Part shown: piece after piece, positions 17,021 through 26,260 of the stretch
Layout of the letters: each line of letters opens with the position of its first letter
Position numbering within the stretch: the stretch's first letter is position 1
Source: Desulfosporosinus orientis DSM 765
GTDB taxonomy: Bacteria > Bacillota > Desulfitobacteriia > Desulfitobacteriales > Desulfitobacteriaceae
Reading direction: 5' to 3'
Assembly (NCBI RefSeq): GCF_000235605.1
Contig: NC_016584.1
Location: forward strand, 1,848,001 to 1,912,000
Length of the DNA: 64,000 nt
Notes under the pieces: model-generated
Told to the model about the DNA's origin: nothing
The model's input: only the letters and a program-made list of their open reading frames with translations
The model's database searches: none
Program-made: the position numbers and the translations under genes

Positions 17021-18367
17021 ATGAATAAGGTTAATATTTCAGAAGTTGTGGATGAATTAGGCATCTCTAAATACACTGTGAAAATCTATCTTCTAATTGG
17101 CTTAGCCCTTATTTTCGCCGGTTATAACTATATGATTGTGGCCTATACTATGCCCCAGCTGGCTAAGGAATGGGCCCTTACCAAAATTCAGACGGGAAGC
17201 CTGTCTTCATGGAGTATTGTCGGCTTGCTGATCGGCGGTTTAAGTGCCGGGGTTATCTCGGATAAATTAGGCCGGAAAAAGGCTTTTGCCTTTTTTGTCT
17301 TCATATTCTCTGTATTGACATTTCCTGTTTACTATGTCCATGGTTTCCAATCCTTTGCTCTTCTCAGGATTTTAGGGGGCATCGGTTTTGGCGGCTGTAT
17401 TCCCATTGCTGTTACCATGATGTCCGAGAGTGCACCCACTAAAAACCGCGGCTTCTTTTCCGCATCCATCATGGCCTTTTACGTGGTGGGCTGGGTTGTG
17501 GCAGGGATTGTAGCCATTTATGTGGTTCCGGTCTCCGGCTGGCGGGTTTGTTATCTTTTCGGCGGGCTTCCGGCTATTTTCGCTGTTATCCTGCTGGGGG
17601 TTCTGCCCGAGTCCACCCACTGGTTTTTGGGCAAAGGCCGGCAACAAGAGGCTATTGAACTGATTAAGCGCATGGAGATCGCAGCTAAAGGGCAGGCCAG
17701 GGATTGGCCCGTGGGTACTCTGGTCGCTCCGCCTCCGCCCAAGAAGGTAGGAGTAAGCGCTCTTTTCTCTCCCCAGTTCCGCAAGGCCACCATGGCCCTT
17801 TGGATCATTTACTTTATGGGTTCCCTGGTTATTTACGGAATTAACGGCTGGCTCCCCACCTTGCTGGTGGGCAAAGGCTACGGCCTGGTCAAAGGGTATT
17901 CCTTCGCCGTTCTTCAGAATGTCTTTGGGGCCTTGGGCAGCATCCTCACCGGTTATGTGGCGGATATTATCGGGCGGAGAACCAATGTGATCTTTGGCTG
18001 GATTTTTACAGCGGCAGCTATCCTGGCCTTGGGGGTTGCCACCAATCAATGGCAGGTAGTCATTTTCGGAATGCTGGTGGGCATGGCTATGAACTGGGGA
18101 TTAAGCGGCACCCAGCCTCTGCTGGCTGAAGGCTATCCGACAGAATTCAGAAATACGGGAGTTTCTTCCGCCCAGGCATTCGGCCGGGTGGGGGGATTTA
18201 TCGGACCTATCGCCGCCGGTATTGTTCAGCAAATGGGAGTCGGTTTTACAGGATTGTTTGTCTTTTTTGCAGTACCTGCCGTGATTGGTGCTTTTGTAGC
18301 CTTCTTCTTTGTGGATGAGACGAGAGGCAGGAGCATTGAAAGTATCGGCAGGACCGAGGCCTCCTAA
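17021..18367 (+). CDS. MFS transporter, organic acid carrier type
   Basis: 448 residues with 12 hydrophobic segments. ATG 17021 follows AGGGAGG by eight bases; an upstream in-frame ATG at 16997 has no such site. It carries GVISDKLGRKK in the first cytoplasmic loop and RILGGIGFGGCIPIAVTMMSE in segments 4-5. It is a distant paralogue of the carrier at 14051. It lies in the operon between the CoA transferase and the acyl-CoA dehydrogenase, so it is probably a pathway importer. Two carriers in one regulon suggest two related substrates or import plus product export. Confidence 0.85.
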   Translation: MNKVNISEVVDELGISKYTVKIYLLIGLALIFAGYNYMIVAYTMPQLAKEWALTKIQTGSLSSWSIVGLLIGGLSAGVISDKLGRKKAFAFFVFIFSVLTFPVYYVHGFQSFALLRILGGIGFGGCIPIAVTMMSESAPTKNRGFFSASIMAFYVVGWVVAGIVAIYVVPVSGWRVCYLFGGLPAIFAVILLGVLPESTHWFLGKGRQQEAIELIKRMEIAAKGQARDWPVGTLVAPPPPKKVGVSALFSPQFRKATMALWIIYFMGSLVIYGINGWLPTLLVGKGYGLVKGYSFAVLQNVFGALGSILTGYVADIIGRRTNVIFGWIFTAAAILALGVATNQWQVVIFGMLVGMAMNWGLSGTQPLLAEGYPTEFRNTGVSSAQAFGRVGGFIGPIAAGIVQQMGVGFTGLFVFFAVPAVIGAFVAFFFVDETRGRSIESIGRTEAS

Positions 18368-18442
18368 GCCGGGTCTCAGCCTTTATGAACCTTTTGTGAA
18401 ATAAGAGAGCGCACAAACTGTGCCTAAAGAGGAGTGAAAGAA

Positions 18443-20197
18443 ATGAGTGGTTTGCCCAAGGGAGGAAGTTTTCTCTTTGGGGATACAAATCCCCAGGATA
18501 TTTTTACCCCTGAAGATTTCAGCATGGAACACAATATGATTTACAGGACGGCAGCGGGGTTTGTCAATGATCAGGTCCTGACCAGAATGGATGACCTGGA
18601 AGCCAAGCAGGAAGGCTTAATCCGGGAACTTTTAGAAGCTGCCGGGGAGTTGGGACTGAATGGCGCCGATATAGCCGAGGAATACGGCGGTCTGCCCATG
18701 GATAAAATCAGCACTACGATTATTGCCGAATGTATGGGCCGGTCCGGTTCCTTTGCCATGACTCAGGGAGGACAGACAGGTATCGGCAGCATGCCCATTG
18801 TCATGTTTGGTACTCATGAGCAAAAAATGAAGTACCTGCCGGGCATCGCCTCAGGTGAAAAAGTAGGGGCCTACGCTTTGACGGAACCGGGGGCAGGGTC
18901 GGACGCCATGTCCGCCAAGACCCGGGCGGTGTTAAGTGAGGACGGCAAGTATTACATCTTAAACGGGACCAAACAATTTATTACCAATTCAGCTATGGGG
19001 GATATCTTCATTGTCTATGCCAAAATCGACGGGGATAAGTTTACAGCCTTTATTGTAGACGGGGATTCTCCAGGCCTTTCCACCGGGGCTGAAGAAAAGA
19101 AAATGGGCATTAAAGGCTCCTCTACCCGCTCGGTGATTTTGGAAGATGTTAAAGTACCGGTGGAAAACCAGCTCTTCGAAATTGGCAAGGGCCATGTGGT
19201 GGCTTTCAACATTCTTAACCTGGGCCGCTATAAGCTGGCAGCCAATTCTGTGGGCAATGCCAAGTTTGCTCTGGAATTATCCGCTGCTTACGCCAATGAG
19301 CGCAAGCAATTCGGCGTACCCATTGCCAGCTTTGGCTTAATTAAAGAGAAGCTGGCGGAAATGGCCATGAAAATCTATGCCATGGAAAGCATGGTCTACC
19401 GGACGGGAGGCTTGCTGGAAAACATGATGGAGAGCCTGGATCTCACGGGAGAGGACAGCGGCCAGGTAGCGGCCAAAGGTATCGAAGAATACGCTCTTGA
19501 ATGCTCCATGAACAAGGTTTTTGCCACAGAAGCGTTAGGCTATGCAGTGGATGAAGGGGTGCAGATTCACGGCGGCTACGGCTTCAGTGCGGAATACACC
19601 ATCGAGCGCCTTTACCGGGATGCCAGGATTTACAGGATTTTTGAAGGGACCAACGAAATTAACCGGACCATTATCCCTGTTACCTTAATGCGGCGGGCGG
19701 CCAAGGGGGATTTGCCCCTCCAGGAAGCCGTTCAGGAATTAAAGAGCAAAATTTCCGCAGATAATCCTGTCCGCGAGGGCGTGGCCGGGCTGGTTCAGGC
19801 GGCCAAGGATATTTTCCTTATCGCTATGGGTATGAGCATGGAGAAGTATGGGAAAGAGCTGCCGAAACACCAGGAGGTGGTAGGCAAGCTGGCCAACCTG
19901 GCGATGCAGGCCTTTGCCATGGAGAGCGCCTGGCTGAGAGGGGAAAAAGCTGCAGCCAAACAGGGGCAGTCCGCAGCCAAGCTCAAACTGACCATGGCTG
20001 CCGCCTACAGCTATGGCACCATTGGGAAGATGGTCTGTGAGGCTAAAGAGATTCTGGCCGCCCTAACTGAGGGGGAAGAGCTGGTTAATGCCTTAATCAC
20101 TCTGGAAAGGTTAGCTATGTATACCCCGCAAAACACGGTGGCCCTGAGGCAGGAGATTGCCGCCGCTGTTTCCGAAGCCGGCAAGTATGTGGTTTAA
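18443..20197 (+). CDS. Acyl-CoA dehydrogenase (long form)
   Basis: 584 residues. ATG 18443 follows AGAGGAG. The core (~30-420) has the FAD/acyl-CoA dehydrogenase signatures: ALTEPGAGSDA (~140), FITNSAMGDIF, ERKQFGVPI (~280) and RDARIYRIFEGTNEI (~395), whose Glu is the usual catalytic base position. An extra helical domain of ~150 residues follows, as in FadE/YusJ-type enzymes of Bacillus. It oxidises an acyl-CoA to the 2-enoyl-CoA with electrons passed to an electron-transfer flavoprotein, whose genes are not in the window. Third gene of the CaiB-like operon. Confidence 0.92.
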   Translation: MSGLPKGGSFLFGDTNPQDIFTPEDFSMEHNMIYRTAAGFVNDQVLTRMDDLEAKQEGLIRELLEAAGELGLNGADIAEEYGGLPMDKISTTIIAECMGRSGSFAMTQGGQTGIGSMPIVMFGTHEQKMKYLPGIASGEKVGAYALTEPGAGSDAMSAKTRAVLSEDGKYYILNGTKQFITNSAMGDIFIVYAKIDGDKFTAFIVDGDSPGLSTGAEEKKMGIKGSSTRSVILEDVKVPVENQLFEIGKGHVVAFNILNLGRYKLAANSVGNAKFALELSAAYANERKQFGVPIASFGLIKEKLAEMAMKIYAMESMVYRTGGLLENMMESLDLTGEDSGQVAAKGIEEYALECSMNKVFATEALGYAVDEGVQIHGGYGFSAEYTIERLYRDARIYRIFEGTNEINRTIIPVTLMRRAAKGDLPLQEAVQELKSKISADNPVREGVAGLVQAAKDIFLIAMGMSMEKYGKELPKHQEVVGKLANLAMQAFAMESAWLRGEKAAAKQGQSAAKLKLTMAAAYSYGTIGKMVCEAKEILAALTEGEELVNALITLERLAMYTPQNTVALRQEIAAAVSEAGKYVV

Positions 20198-20224
20198 GGG
20201 CTGAAGCCCCGGGACTTGAAAAGA

Positions 20225-20255
20225 ATTTTACAGCGGGGGAAAGATTTTTTACAGA
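20225..20255 (+). promoter_or_regulatory. Candidate activator-binding element for the promoter at 20341
   Basis: ATTTTACAGCGGGGGAAAG followed by ATTTTTTACAG. It shares TTTTACAGCGG-GGAAAG with the element at 15452. Confidence 0.6.
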
Positions 20256-20340
20256 GGAGCTTTCCCCCCCTCTGCAGCTCCGAGGACGTACCGGCCTGAT
20301 TTCAGGGGCTTTTCGAAGATTTTGAGGGGATTTCCTTAAC

Positions 20341-20356
20341 TGGCACAGAAGTTGCA
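20341..20356 (+). promoter_or_regulatory. Sigma-54 (-24/-12) promoter for dehydrogenase/thiolase pair
   Basis: TGGCAC-agaag-TTGCA is a perfect consensus match, 155 bases before the gene at 20511. Confidence 0.85.
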
Positions 20357-20510
20357 ATATCTATAGTTAACTGAATTATTATAAAATTCTTAAAGGTTTT
20401 GAGAGGAGGCCGGTAACAAGAATTGCTGGGGAAGGAGTACAGCCCTCGGGAAGCAGAGGAATGCAGCTGTTGAGTGTTAGTTAATTTACAGAAGCAGGAG
20501 GTAAACGAAG

Positions 20511-21368
20511 ATGACGATTAAAAAGATTGGGGTATTAGGAGCCGGTTCCATGGGCGGCGGGATTGCCCACTTGGCAGCCGTCAGGGGTTTTGAGGTTATA
20601 CTTTGCGATGTGGAAGAGCGTTTTGTGGAAGGAGCCGTCAAACGGATCGCAGGGTTTATGGATAAAAGTGTTGCCAAACAAAAAATGACTGTGGAAGAAA
20701 AGGACACAGCCTTAAAACGGATTACCACCACCACCAATATGGAAGACTTCGCTGCCGTTGATTTAGTAATTGAGGCTATTTTTGAAGACCTGGAGGTTAA
20801 AAAGAGCGCGTTTGAGATGCTGGACAAAATCTGTGGTCCGGATACCATCTTTGGCTCCAACACTTCCTCCATGTCCATAACCTCCCTGGCAGCGGCTACC
20901 AACCGCCCGGATAAGGTAGTGGGCCTGCATTTCTTCAACCCGCCTTTGATTATGCGGCTGGTAGAAGTCATCCGCGGCTATTATACCAGTGATGAAACCG
21001 TTGAACTGGTCTCAGAGGCTTCCCGGGGCATGGGCAAAACCCCTGTGGTAGTGAAAAAGGATACTCCCGGCTTTATCGTCAACCGGATCATGATGCCCCA
21101 GTTCCTGGAGGCCATCCGCATCCTGGAAGAAGGCATCGCCACGGCTGAAGATATTGATACGGCGGTCAAACTGGGTCTTAACTATCCTATGGGTCCTTTC
21201 GAGCTCATGGACTTTACCGGCGTAGAGATTTCCGTTCATGTGGCGGATTATTTATTCAATGAATTCAAGGATTCGAAATGGAATGCACCTCAGGCCATCA
21301 AAGCCGTGGTCAGAGCCGGACGCCTGGGCAAGAAAACCGGCGCGGGCTGGTTTGACTACGACAAATAA
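20511..21368 (+). CDS. 3-hydroxyacyl-CoA dehydrogenase
   Basis: A 285-residue enzyme of the 3-hydroxybutyryl-CoA dehydrogenase type. It oxidises a 3-hydroxyacyl-CoA to 3-oxoacyl-CoA with NAD. N-terminal Rossmann motif GVLGAGSMGGGIAHLAA (residues 6-22), ASNTS-type segment as GSNTSSMSI (~115), catalytic His in VVGLHFFNPP (~138), and the signature KKDTPGFIVNRIM (~180) leading into the C-terminal helical domain. ATG follows AGGAGGTAAACGAAG. First of two genes behind a sigma-54 promoter; the thiolase starts 34 bases downstream. A paralogue is at 30574. Confidence 0.93.
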   Translation: MTIKKIGVLGAGSMGGGIAHLAAVRGFEVILCDVEERFVEGAVKRIAGFMDKSVAKQKMTVEEKDTALKRITTTTNMEDFAAVDLVIEAIFEDLEVKKSAFEMLDKICGPDTIFGSNTSSMSITSLAAATNRPDKVVGLHFFNPPLIMRLVEVIRGYYTSDETVELVSEASRGMGKTPVVVKKDTPGFIVNRIMMPQFLEAIRILEEGIATAEDIDTAVKLGLNYPMGPFELMDFTGVEISVHVADYLFNEFKDSKWNAPQAIKAVVRAGRLGKKTGAGWFDYDK

Positions 21369-21402
21369 GAGAAATATTACTTTATAGTGGGAGGGGATCC
21401 GT

Positions 21403-22596
21403 ATGTACACAAAAGCGTTTATTCCCTATCGAGGGTATTATAGTACTCCCTTTGTCCGTTGGCAGGGCAGCCTGCAAAACGAGCATCCCGTTGAGCTGGC
21501 GGCGGCAACGGCCAGCAAGTGGCTGGCAGGCAAAAGTATTGACCCAAAAATCTTTGAGTATTTAGTCTTCGGTAAAACCATTGGCATGCTTTGGACTTTT
21601 TATGACGCTCCCTGGGCGGCTGCCCTCATGGGTAACCCGGATATTCCCGGCATGCATATCACACAGGCCTGCTCAACTTCTACCACAGTTATAAACCAAG
21701 CGGCGGCCGGCGTTGAAACGGGCCTTTATGAAACATCCTTTTGTCTCCTCACAGACCGCTGCTCCAACGGTCCCTTCACGGTCTGGCCCAATCCTAAGGG
21801 TCCCGGCGGGGAAGTGATCTCGGAAAGCTGGATGATGGACAATTTTGACGGCGGTCCCTGGAAAGGGGTAGCCATGATTCAAACGGCGGAAAACGTGGTC
21901 AATAAGGCCGGGGGTATCAGCAAAGAAGATGTGGACCGGGTGACAGCCCGGCGCTATGAACAGTACCAGGATGCCTTAGCCGACGACAGGGCTTTCCAAA
22001 AGCGCTATATGATTCCTGTGGAATACAAGATCAGCAAAAAGAAAACCGGCCTGGTCGAAGCCGATGAAGGTGTAACTCCCACTACCTATGAAAGCCTGGC
22101 ACCTTTAAAACCGGTGATTGCCGGCGGGGTTCATTCCTTTGGCGCGCAAACCCATCCCGCTGACGGCAACTGCGGGCTGATTGTTACCACCCAGGATAAG
22201 GCTAGAGAATTGAGTGCCGATAAAAACCTGACCATTCAAATCCTCTCCTATGGCTTTGCCCGGGCGGAAAAAGCCCATATGGCCATGGCCGTGGTACCGG
22301 CGGCAGAAATGGCCTTGAAAGGGGCGGGAATCAGCGTCAAGGATGTCAAAGCCATCAAAACCCATAATCCCTTCGCAGCTAATGACTTGTATATGGCCAA
22401 TACCATGGGCCTTGACGTGATGAAGGTGAATAATTACGGCTGCCCCCTGGTTTACGGGCATCCCCAGGGACCCACTGCCGGCAGAGCCATTATCGAGATG
22501 ATCGAAGAGCTGGTAATGCTGGGCGGCGGCTATGGCCTCTTCACCGGCTGTGCCGCAGGGGATACAGGGGCGGCTTTGGTGGTCAAGGTCTCCTGA
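21403..22596 (+). CDS. Thiolase-family enzyme, divergent active site
   Basis: A 397-residue thiolase-fold enzyme. The nucleophilic cysteine is in MHITQACSTST (~91). The usual NEAF box reads HNPFAAND (~325), the GHP box is present as VYGHPQGPTAG (~347), and the final cysteine loop is FTGCAAGDTGAA (~383). Such a replaced box is typical of thiolases with unusual substrates. Paired with 3-hydroxyacyl-CoA dehydrogenase it would cleave a 3-oxoacyl-CoA to acetyl-CoA and a shortened acyl-CoA. If the CaiB-like substrate is carnitine-like, the product would be betainyl-CoA; this is inference. Its last ~170 bases are duplicated at 27160-27333. Terminator at 22666. Confidence 0.85.
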   Translation: MYTKAFIPYRGYYSTPFVRWQGSLQNEHPVELAAATASKWLAGKSIDPKIFEYLVFGKTIGMLWTFYDAPWAAALMGNPDIPGMHITQACSTSTTVINQAAAGVETGLYETSFCLLTDRCSNGPFTVWPNPKGPGGEVISESWMMDNFDGGPWKGVAMIQTAENVVNKAGGISKEDVDRVTARRYEQYQDALADDRAFQKRYMIPVEYKISKKKTGLVEADEGVTPTTYESLAPLKPVIAGGVHSFGAQTHPADGNCGLIVTTQDKARELSADKNLTIQILSYGFARAEKAHMAMAVVPAAEMALKGAGISVKDVKAIKTHNPFAANDLYMANTMGLDVMKVNNYGCPLVYGHPQGPTAGRAIIEMIEELVMLGGGYGLFTGCAAGDTGAALVVKVS

Positions 22597-22665
22597 TTTG
22601 GATGAGATAGGTAGGAGTAAGGAACAGACAGTAGTTGCGTTATTTAAATAAATCTAATTAATTAG

Positions 22666-22706
22666 AAAAAGGCTAAAGTTAATAAAAATAACTTAGCCTT
22701 TTTCCC
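22666..22706 (+). terminator. Rho-independent terminator
   Basis: AAAAGGCTAAAGTTA pairs with TAACTTAGCCTTTTT and runs into a T-rich tail. A near copy is at 24548-24590. Confidence 0.85.
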
Positions 22707-22728
22707 TTTTTAAGAAGAAAATATTAAG

Positions 22729-23160
22729 TTATTGAGTTCTGAAAAAGTTTCTAAGGCTTAATAAGTGATGAGATTTATTTATTTTTTTGAATAATACATT
22801 AAGGCTTAATACTAATCCATTTGCAATTAATAAGATATCTATAAATTCTTTAATAGAGTAGTACTTGTATAAAGCAAAAAATGCAAAAGCATAGGATATG
22901 GTATAAACCAGGATCGTAATTAGCTTATGCATAGAGAAGTTTAAAGAGTTAAGCATTAAATAAGTTGATAAAATTAAATAAAAAACACTGATGTATAAAT
23001 GATTATATTGATCTATATTAGAATTTATTTTTAATTTTAGAAAAACTAAATTCCAATGGGACATATTCATTAATGTAATATAAGACATACCTATATAAAT
23101 TAATAAATGGATTAAGTATATAGCTATTATAGACATTGTAGCTTTATTGACATTTTTCAT
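22729..23160 (-). CDS. Small integral membrane protein, unknown
   Basis: 143 residues with four hydrophobic segments and short charged loops, ending KSHHLLSLRNFFRTQ. ATG is preceded by AAAAGGAG at good spacing. Base composition is much more AT-rich than the catabolic genes on the left, which fits insertion of foreign DNA. No family recognised. It converges on the thiolase terminator. Confidence 0.6.
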   Translation of the reverse strand: MKNVNKATMSIIAIYLIHLLIYIGMSYITLMNMSHWNLVFLKLKINSNIDQYNHLYISVFYLILSTYLMLNSLNFSMHKLITILVYTISYAFAFFALYKYYSIKEFIDILLIANGLVLSLNVLFKKINKSHHLLSLRNFFRTQ

Positions 23161-23300
23161 AAATCACGCTCCTTTTGCGCTTCCGGTACAGGGGAAAAAC
23201 AGAGGAATTCTTCGTGCCATTCTTACAGGGATGAGTGCTGCACTGGCGGCGTGACGCTGTTTTGCCCACAGGAGTGAACCTATGGATTACCTATTTACAC

Positions 23301-23684
23301 TCATTCTACGTTTAAACTATTATCTTTAATAACTTGCTTCAATTGAAACCCTAAAAACTTATAATATAAAACGATTGTATTGGGATTAACTGGATTGTCA
23401 CTTTCGATTGCTGCAATGCATTTGATATTCGTATCGTTAATATTAACATTCCCCAGTGTCATACCTGAAAAACCAGTCAATTCAGCATCAACAAGAGTCG
23501 CAGGCACACAATTCAATCTTCTTAATTGATAAGAGTAAGGCCTGACCCTTTCCTCTAATTGACCATTCTTTTGATTAGGAATGGCATAACCTTGTGAAGC
23601 TATCCCAAAGGGATGACGAATTAAATTAACTGTCATGGACAGTAAGTATAGTACAAAAGCTGCATACAACAACCTGCGCTTCAA
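23301..23684 (-). CDS. Membrane-anchored or secreted protein, unknown
   Basis: 127 residues with an N-terminal hydrophobic segment (LLYAAFVLYLLSMTVNLI) that could be a signal or anchor, then a soluble domain with two cysteines. TTG start with AAAGGAG about 12 bases upstream; this is a weak arrangement, so the exact start is unsure. Family not recognised. Part of the AT-rich insert. Confidence 0.5.
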   Translation of the reverse strand: MKRRLLYAAFVLYLLSMTVNLIRHPFGIASQGYAIPNQKNGQLEERVRPYSYQLRRLNCVPATLVDAELTGFSGMTLGNVNINDTNIKCIAAIESDNPVNPNTIVLYYKFLGFQLKQVIKDNSLNVE

Positions 23685-23914
23685 AGTCTTAAAAACTCCT
23701 TTAATGACATTTCCTATATTATCCTTGATGATTTAATTCTACCTTAGTTACTTTATTTTATCAAAATATTATCTGATCTTCCCAGGTTCCGATGAGGGGA
23801 TATGAAAAATTTTATAATAGTATCTAATTCCTTTATATGGAAGGAATTAAGGCTCTGGTTGTATAATGTAACCGTAGAATCCATTCCTTTGAAAGGGGAA
23901 GAAAAGACCATGAC

Positions 23915-24465
23915 TGGGAACTGCACTCCCGATATCATTTGACCGAGGAAGAAACGGGCTACAAGTTGACGGACATCTTAGAGGTCCATTTTTGGAGATG
24001 CCTAAATTAGCTGATTCAGAAATTTCCAGAGATCAGAATAATTCTGTCGTGGAATGGATGGAATTCCTGGATGCTAAGTCAAAAGGAGTGATCGAAATGT
24101 TAGCCGAAAAGAATAAAGATATCAAGAAAGCCTACGATCTATTAAAGATCATCAGTAAAGATGAAAAGGCAAGAATGCTGTACGAGGCCAGAGAAGCGGA
24201 ACTGCGTGACCAGCTGACCAGGATGAAGTCGGCAGAAAATAAAGGCAGAGAAGAAGGGGAGGCGGAAGGCAAACTCCTTATGGCTCAAGATGCCATTTGC
24301 CGATACCTTGCCGCACGGTTGGGCGCGGAATCTCAAGGGCTTCAGGAAAGTGTCCGCGCAATAATGGATTTAGATAGACTTAATAGGATCATGGACCGGA
24401 TCTTTATAGTCACCAATTTAGATGAAGCAACAATTCTCATCCGAACCAGTTCGGTTTCTCAATAG
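23915..24465 (+). pseudogene. Rpn/PD-(D/E)XK transposase-nuclease remnant
   Basis: Only the C-terminal two thirds of an Rpn-family recombination-promoting nuclease survive. A frame from about 23915 reads DWELHSRYHLTEEETGYKLTDILEVHF, then the frame changes at the T run near 23990 and continues LEMPKLADSEISRDQNN onward to 24465. One missing T would explain the shift. The open part (from ATG 23998) has the typical long charged helix with GREEGEAEGKLLMAQ. The N-terminal catalytic core (PD-D-ExK) is absent, so it is inactive. Such genes spread as repeats in Firmicutes. Confidence 0.7.
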
Positions 24466-24547
24466 CAGCCGGCGATTCTAAGACCCCATATTTTTCAAGT
24501 ATTTTCGGTTTTATGGACAAAAAGGTGTGGCATTTAATGAATTAAAG

Positions 24548-24590
24548 AAAAGGTTAAAGTTAACAAAAATTAACTTAGCCTTTTTTCTTT
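24548..24590 (+). terminator. Terminator hairpin
   Basis: GGTTAAAGTTAA pairs with TTAACTTAGCC, followed by TTTTTTC. It is almost the same hairpin as that at 22666 and can serve the pseudogene or, on the other strand, the end of the gene at 24602. Confidence 0.7.
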
Positions 24591-24601
24591 TTATGTTTCA
24601 G

Positions 24602-25108
24602 TTATCTGTGGTGCAATACTTTTTCAATGTGTCCAAGGTAAATTCTATGAAATATTGATGACTCTTTATAATATTCATTAAACAACTCCTGAGAATCAAA
24701 ATGATCCTCTTTAACATCCGTATGATAAACTTTTCTGCATACGAAAATTGTCTTTGCCTCTTCAAAAATTACTGTATTTTCAAACGGGATGGGATGTAGC
24801 CCTGATTCAGTCACTTTATCACATTCATTACCATGCATTCTTCCGCATATTTGTAAAGCGGGATGGTGAGGAACATCGAAAAAGGATACCGTAAAGTAAT
24901 CGTTGTCCTCTAAAAATTGGTAGGAATACCTGTCCGGGTGAACATATACCTGCATCATTGGTTTTAAAAAGAATTTTCCACACATGACACCAGTTATAGT
25001 CATCATGTTAAATTTGTCTTTTGTTCCGGCGGTTAAAAGCGCCCAATCGTCCACTTTAGTCAATGGATTAAAATCAAAGTTCTTAAAAGATATCTCTTCA
25101 AAATTCAC
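24602..25108 (-). CDS. Flavin reductase-like FMN-binding protein
   Basis: 168 residues. GTG 25108 is chosen because AAAGGAG lies eight bases before it; the longer frame to 25162 lacks a site. Features of the flavin reductase-like split-barrel family: WALLTAGTKDKFNMMTITG near the start, a PMMQVYVHPDRYSYQFLEDNDYFTVSFF core strand pair and a C-terminal HIEKVLHH. Such proteins bind FMN and act as reductases or flavoredoxins. It stands alone, facing left, next to an EamA carrier. Confidence 0.75.
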   Translation of the reverse strand: MNFEEISFKNFDFNPLTKVDDWALLTAGTKDKFNMMTITGVMCGKFFLKPMMQVYVHPDRYSYQFLEDNDYFTVSFFDVPHHPALQICGRMHGNECDKVTESGLHPIPFENTVIFEEAKTIFVCRKVYHTDVKEDHFDSQELFNEYYKESSIFHRIYLGHIEKVLHHR

Positions 25109-25217
25109 AAAAATTGCTCCTTTACCATAAATAGACCTCAATAAATTTATAAACAGAACCATTCCGGCAATTACTAACCTGATAGTAAAGAAAGTTCAGC
25201 CAATAAAGTTGTTCAGC

Positions 25218-26117
25218 CTATAGTGATTTATTTCCAGCATTTGATTCCACCCTATTGGATTTATCAGCATTTTTAGTATTTACAATCCATATTCCAGTAA
25301 GTACAAGTAAAATCCCTGCTAACGTAACTATCTTTAAGCTCTCATTTAAAAATACGCAACCAGAAATAATCCCCACCATAGGTACCAGTAGTAAAGAAGT
25401 CGATGCTTTGCTTGCTTCGGTACGACTCAAAATATGATTCCACATCACAAACGCCAGGGCCGAGGCCACAATCCCTGAAAACAGTATATAAACAGCAGGC
25501 ATTAATCCCCAATGCGATTCTCCGTGTTCAAATGACAGTGAATATATCCATAATCCTAACGCTCCCATGGTCATTTGCCAAGTAGTATATTGAATGATAT
25601 TACTATGCTTTAATTTCAGTTTAAAAAGCAAGTTGGCCACAGCCCAGGAAACAGCGGAGCTTAATGCCAGTAATACAGCCCAGAAGAATCCTCCTAAATG
25701 AGTATTCATAGCCAGAAATAAGCCAACTATGCCAAGAACAATTCCAAAGGTCTTTCTTGTCGTCAACTGTTCACCAGGAATCCACCAATGGGCCATGATT
25801 GAGAGAAAAAGCGGCATACTGTAGGTCAGAACCGAGGTAAGACCAGCGCTGACATAGTTAAGTGAGATTTGAATGGCTATGTTAAAATAGGTGGTTTGTA
25901 TCAACCCACAGAGAACAAACCATTTGAATTCCGATTTATTGGGCAGAGGTATTTTTTTCATGAAGATTATGCCGAGGAGTACGATGGCGCCGGTTGAAAA
26001 TCGTAATGCGGCAAACATAACAGGGGGAAAGGCACCATTTCCCAATTTCATGATTACAAAATTAAATCCCCAGACAAGACATAACATGGCCATCGAAGCA
26101 CTCATAGGAATGATCAT
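25218..26117 (-). CDS. EamA/DMT-superfamily transporter
   Basis: 299 residues with ten hydrophobic segments in two EamA repeats (first half ends with LGIVGLFLAMN, second with LAGILLVLTGIWIVN). This superfamily exports amino acids and other metabolites. It is divergent from the LysR gene at 26261 with a palindromic operator in between, the usual layout for a LysR-controlled exporter. Confidence 0.85.
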   Translation of the reverse strand: MIIPMSASMAMLCLVWGFNFVIMKLGNGAFPPVMFAALRFSTGAIVLLGIIFMKKIPLPNKSEFKWFVLCGLIQTTYFNIAIQISLNYVSAGLTSVLTYSMPLFLSIMAHWWIPGEQLTTRKTFGIVLGIVGLFLAMNTHLGGFFWAVLLALSSAVSWAVANLLFKLKLKHSNIIQYTTWQMTMGALGLWIYSLSFEHGESHWGLMPAVYILFSGIVASALAFVMWNHILSRTEASKASTSLLLVPMVGIISGCVFLNESLKIVTLAGILLVLTGIWIVNTKNADKSNRVESNAGNKSL

Positions 26118-26218
26118 CCCCTCACATTATTATCGTTAGAATTTTTTGAAAAAATGGAATTTCTATAATTAACACTTTACAACGAGAATGAATTGGCGTC
26201 TAATATATTAAAATCGCA

Positions 26219-26245
26219 CTATTAAGTCGAATAACGACTTAATAG
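26219..26245. promoter_or_regulatory. LysR-type operator
   Basis: CTATTAAGTCG-aataa-CGACTTAATAG, perfect 11-base arms with five bases between, 16 bases before the LysR start codon and between the divergent genes. It fits the T-N11-A type binding site and autoregulation. Confidence 0.7.
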
Positions 26246-26260
26246 TATAGGAGGAGTAAC

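Noticed and set aside
23198-23292. Third full copy of the GC-rich repeat
   Set aside because: Only a short reverse-strand match (CCCACAGGAGTGAACC) is certain; the rest does not align, so it is mentioned only as tentative.
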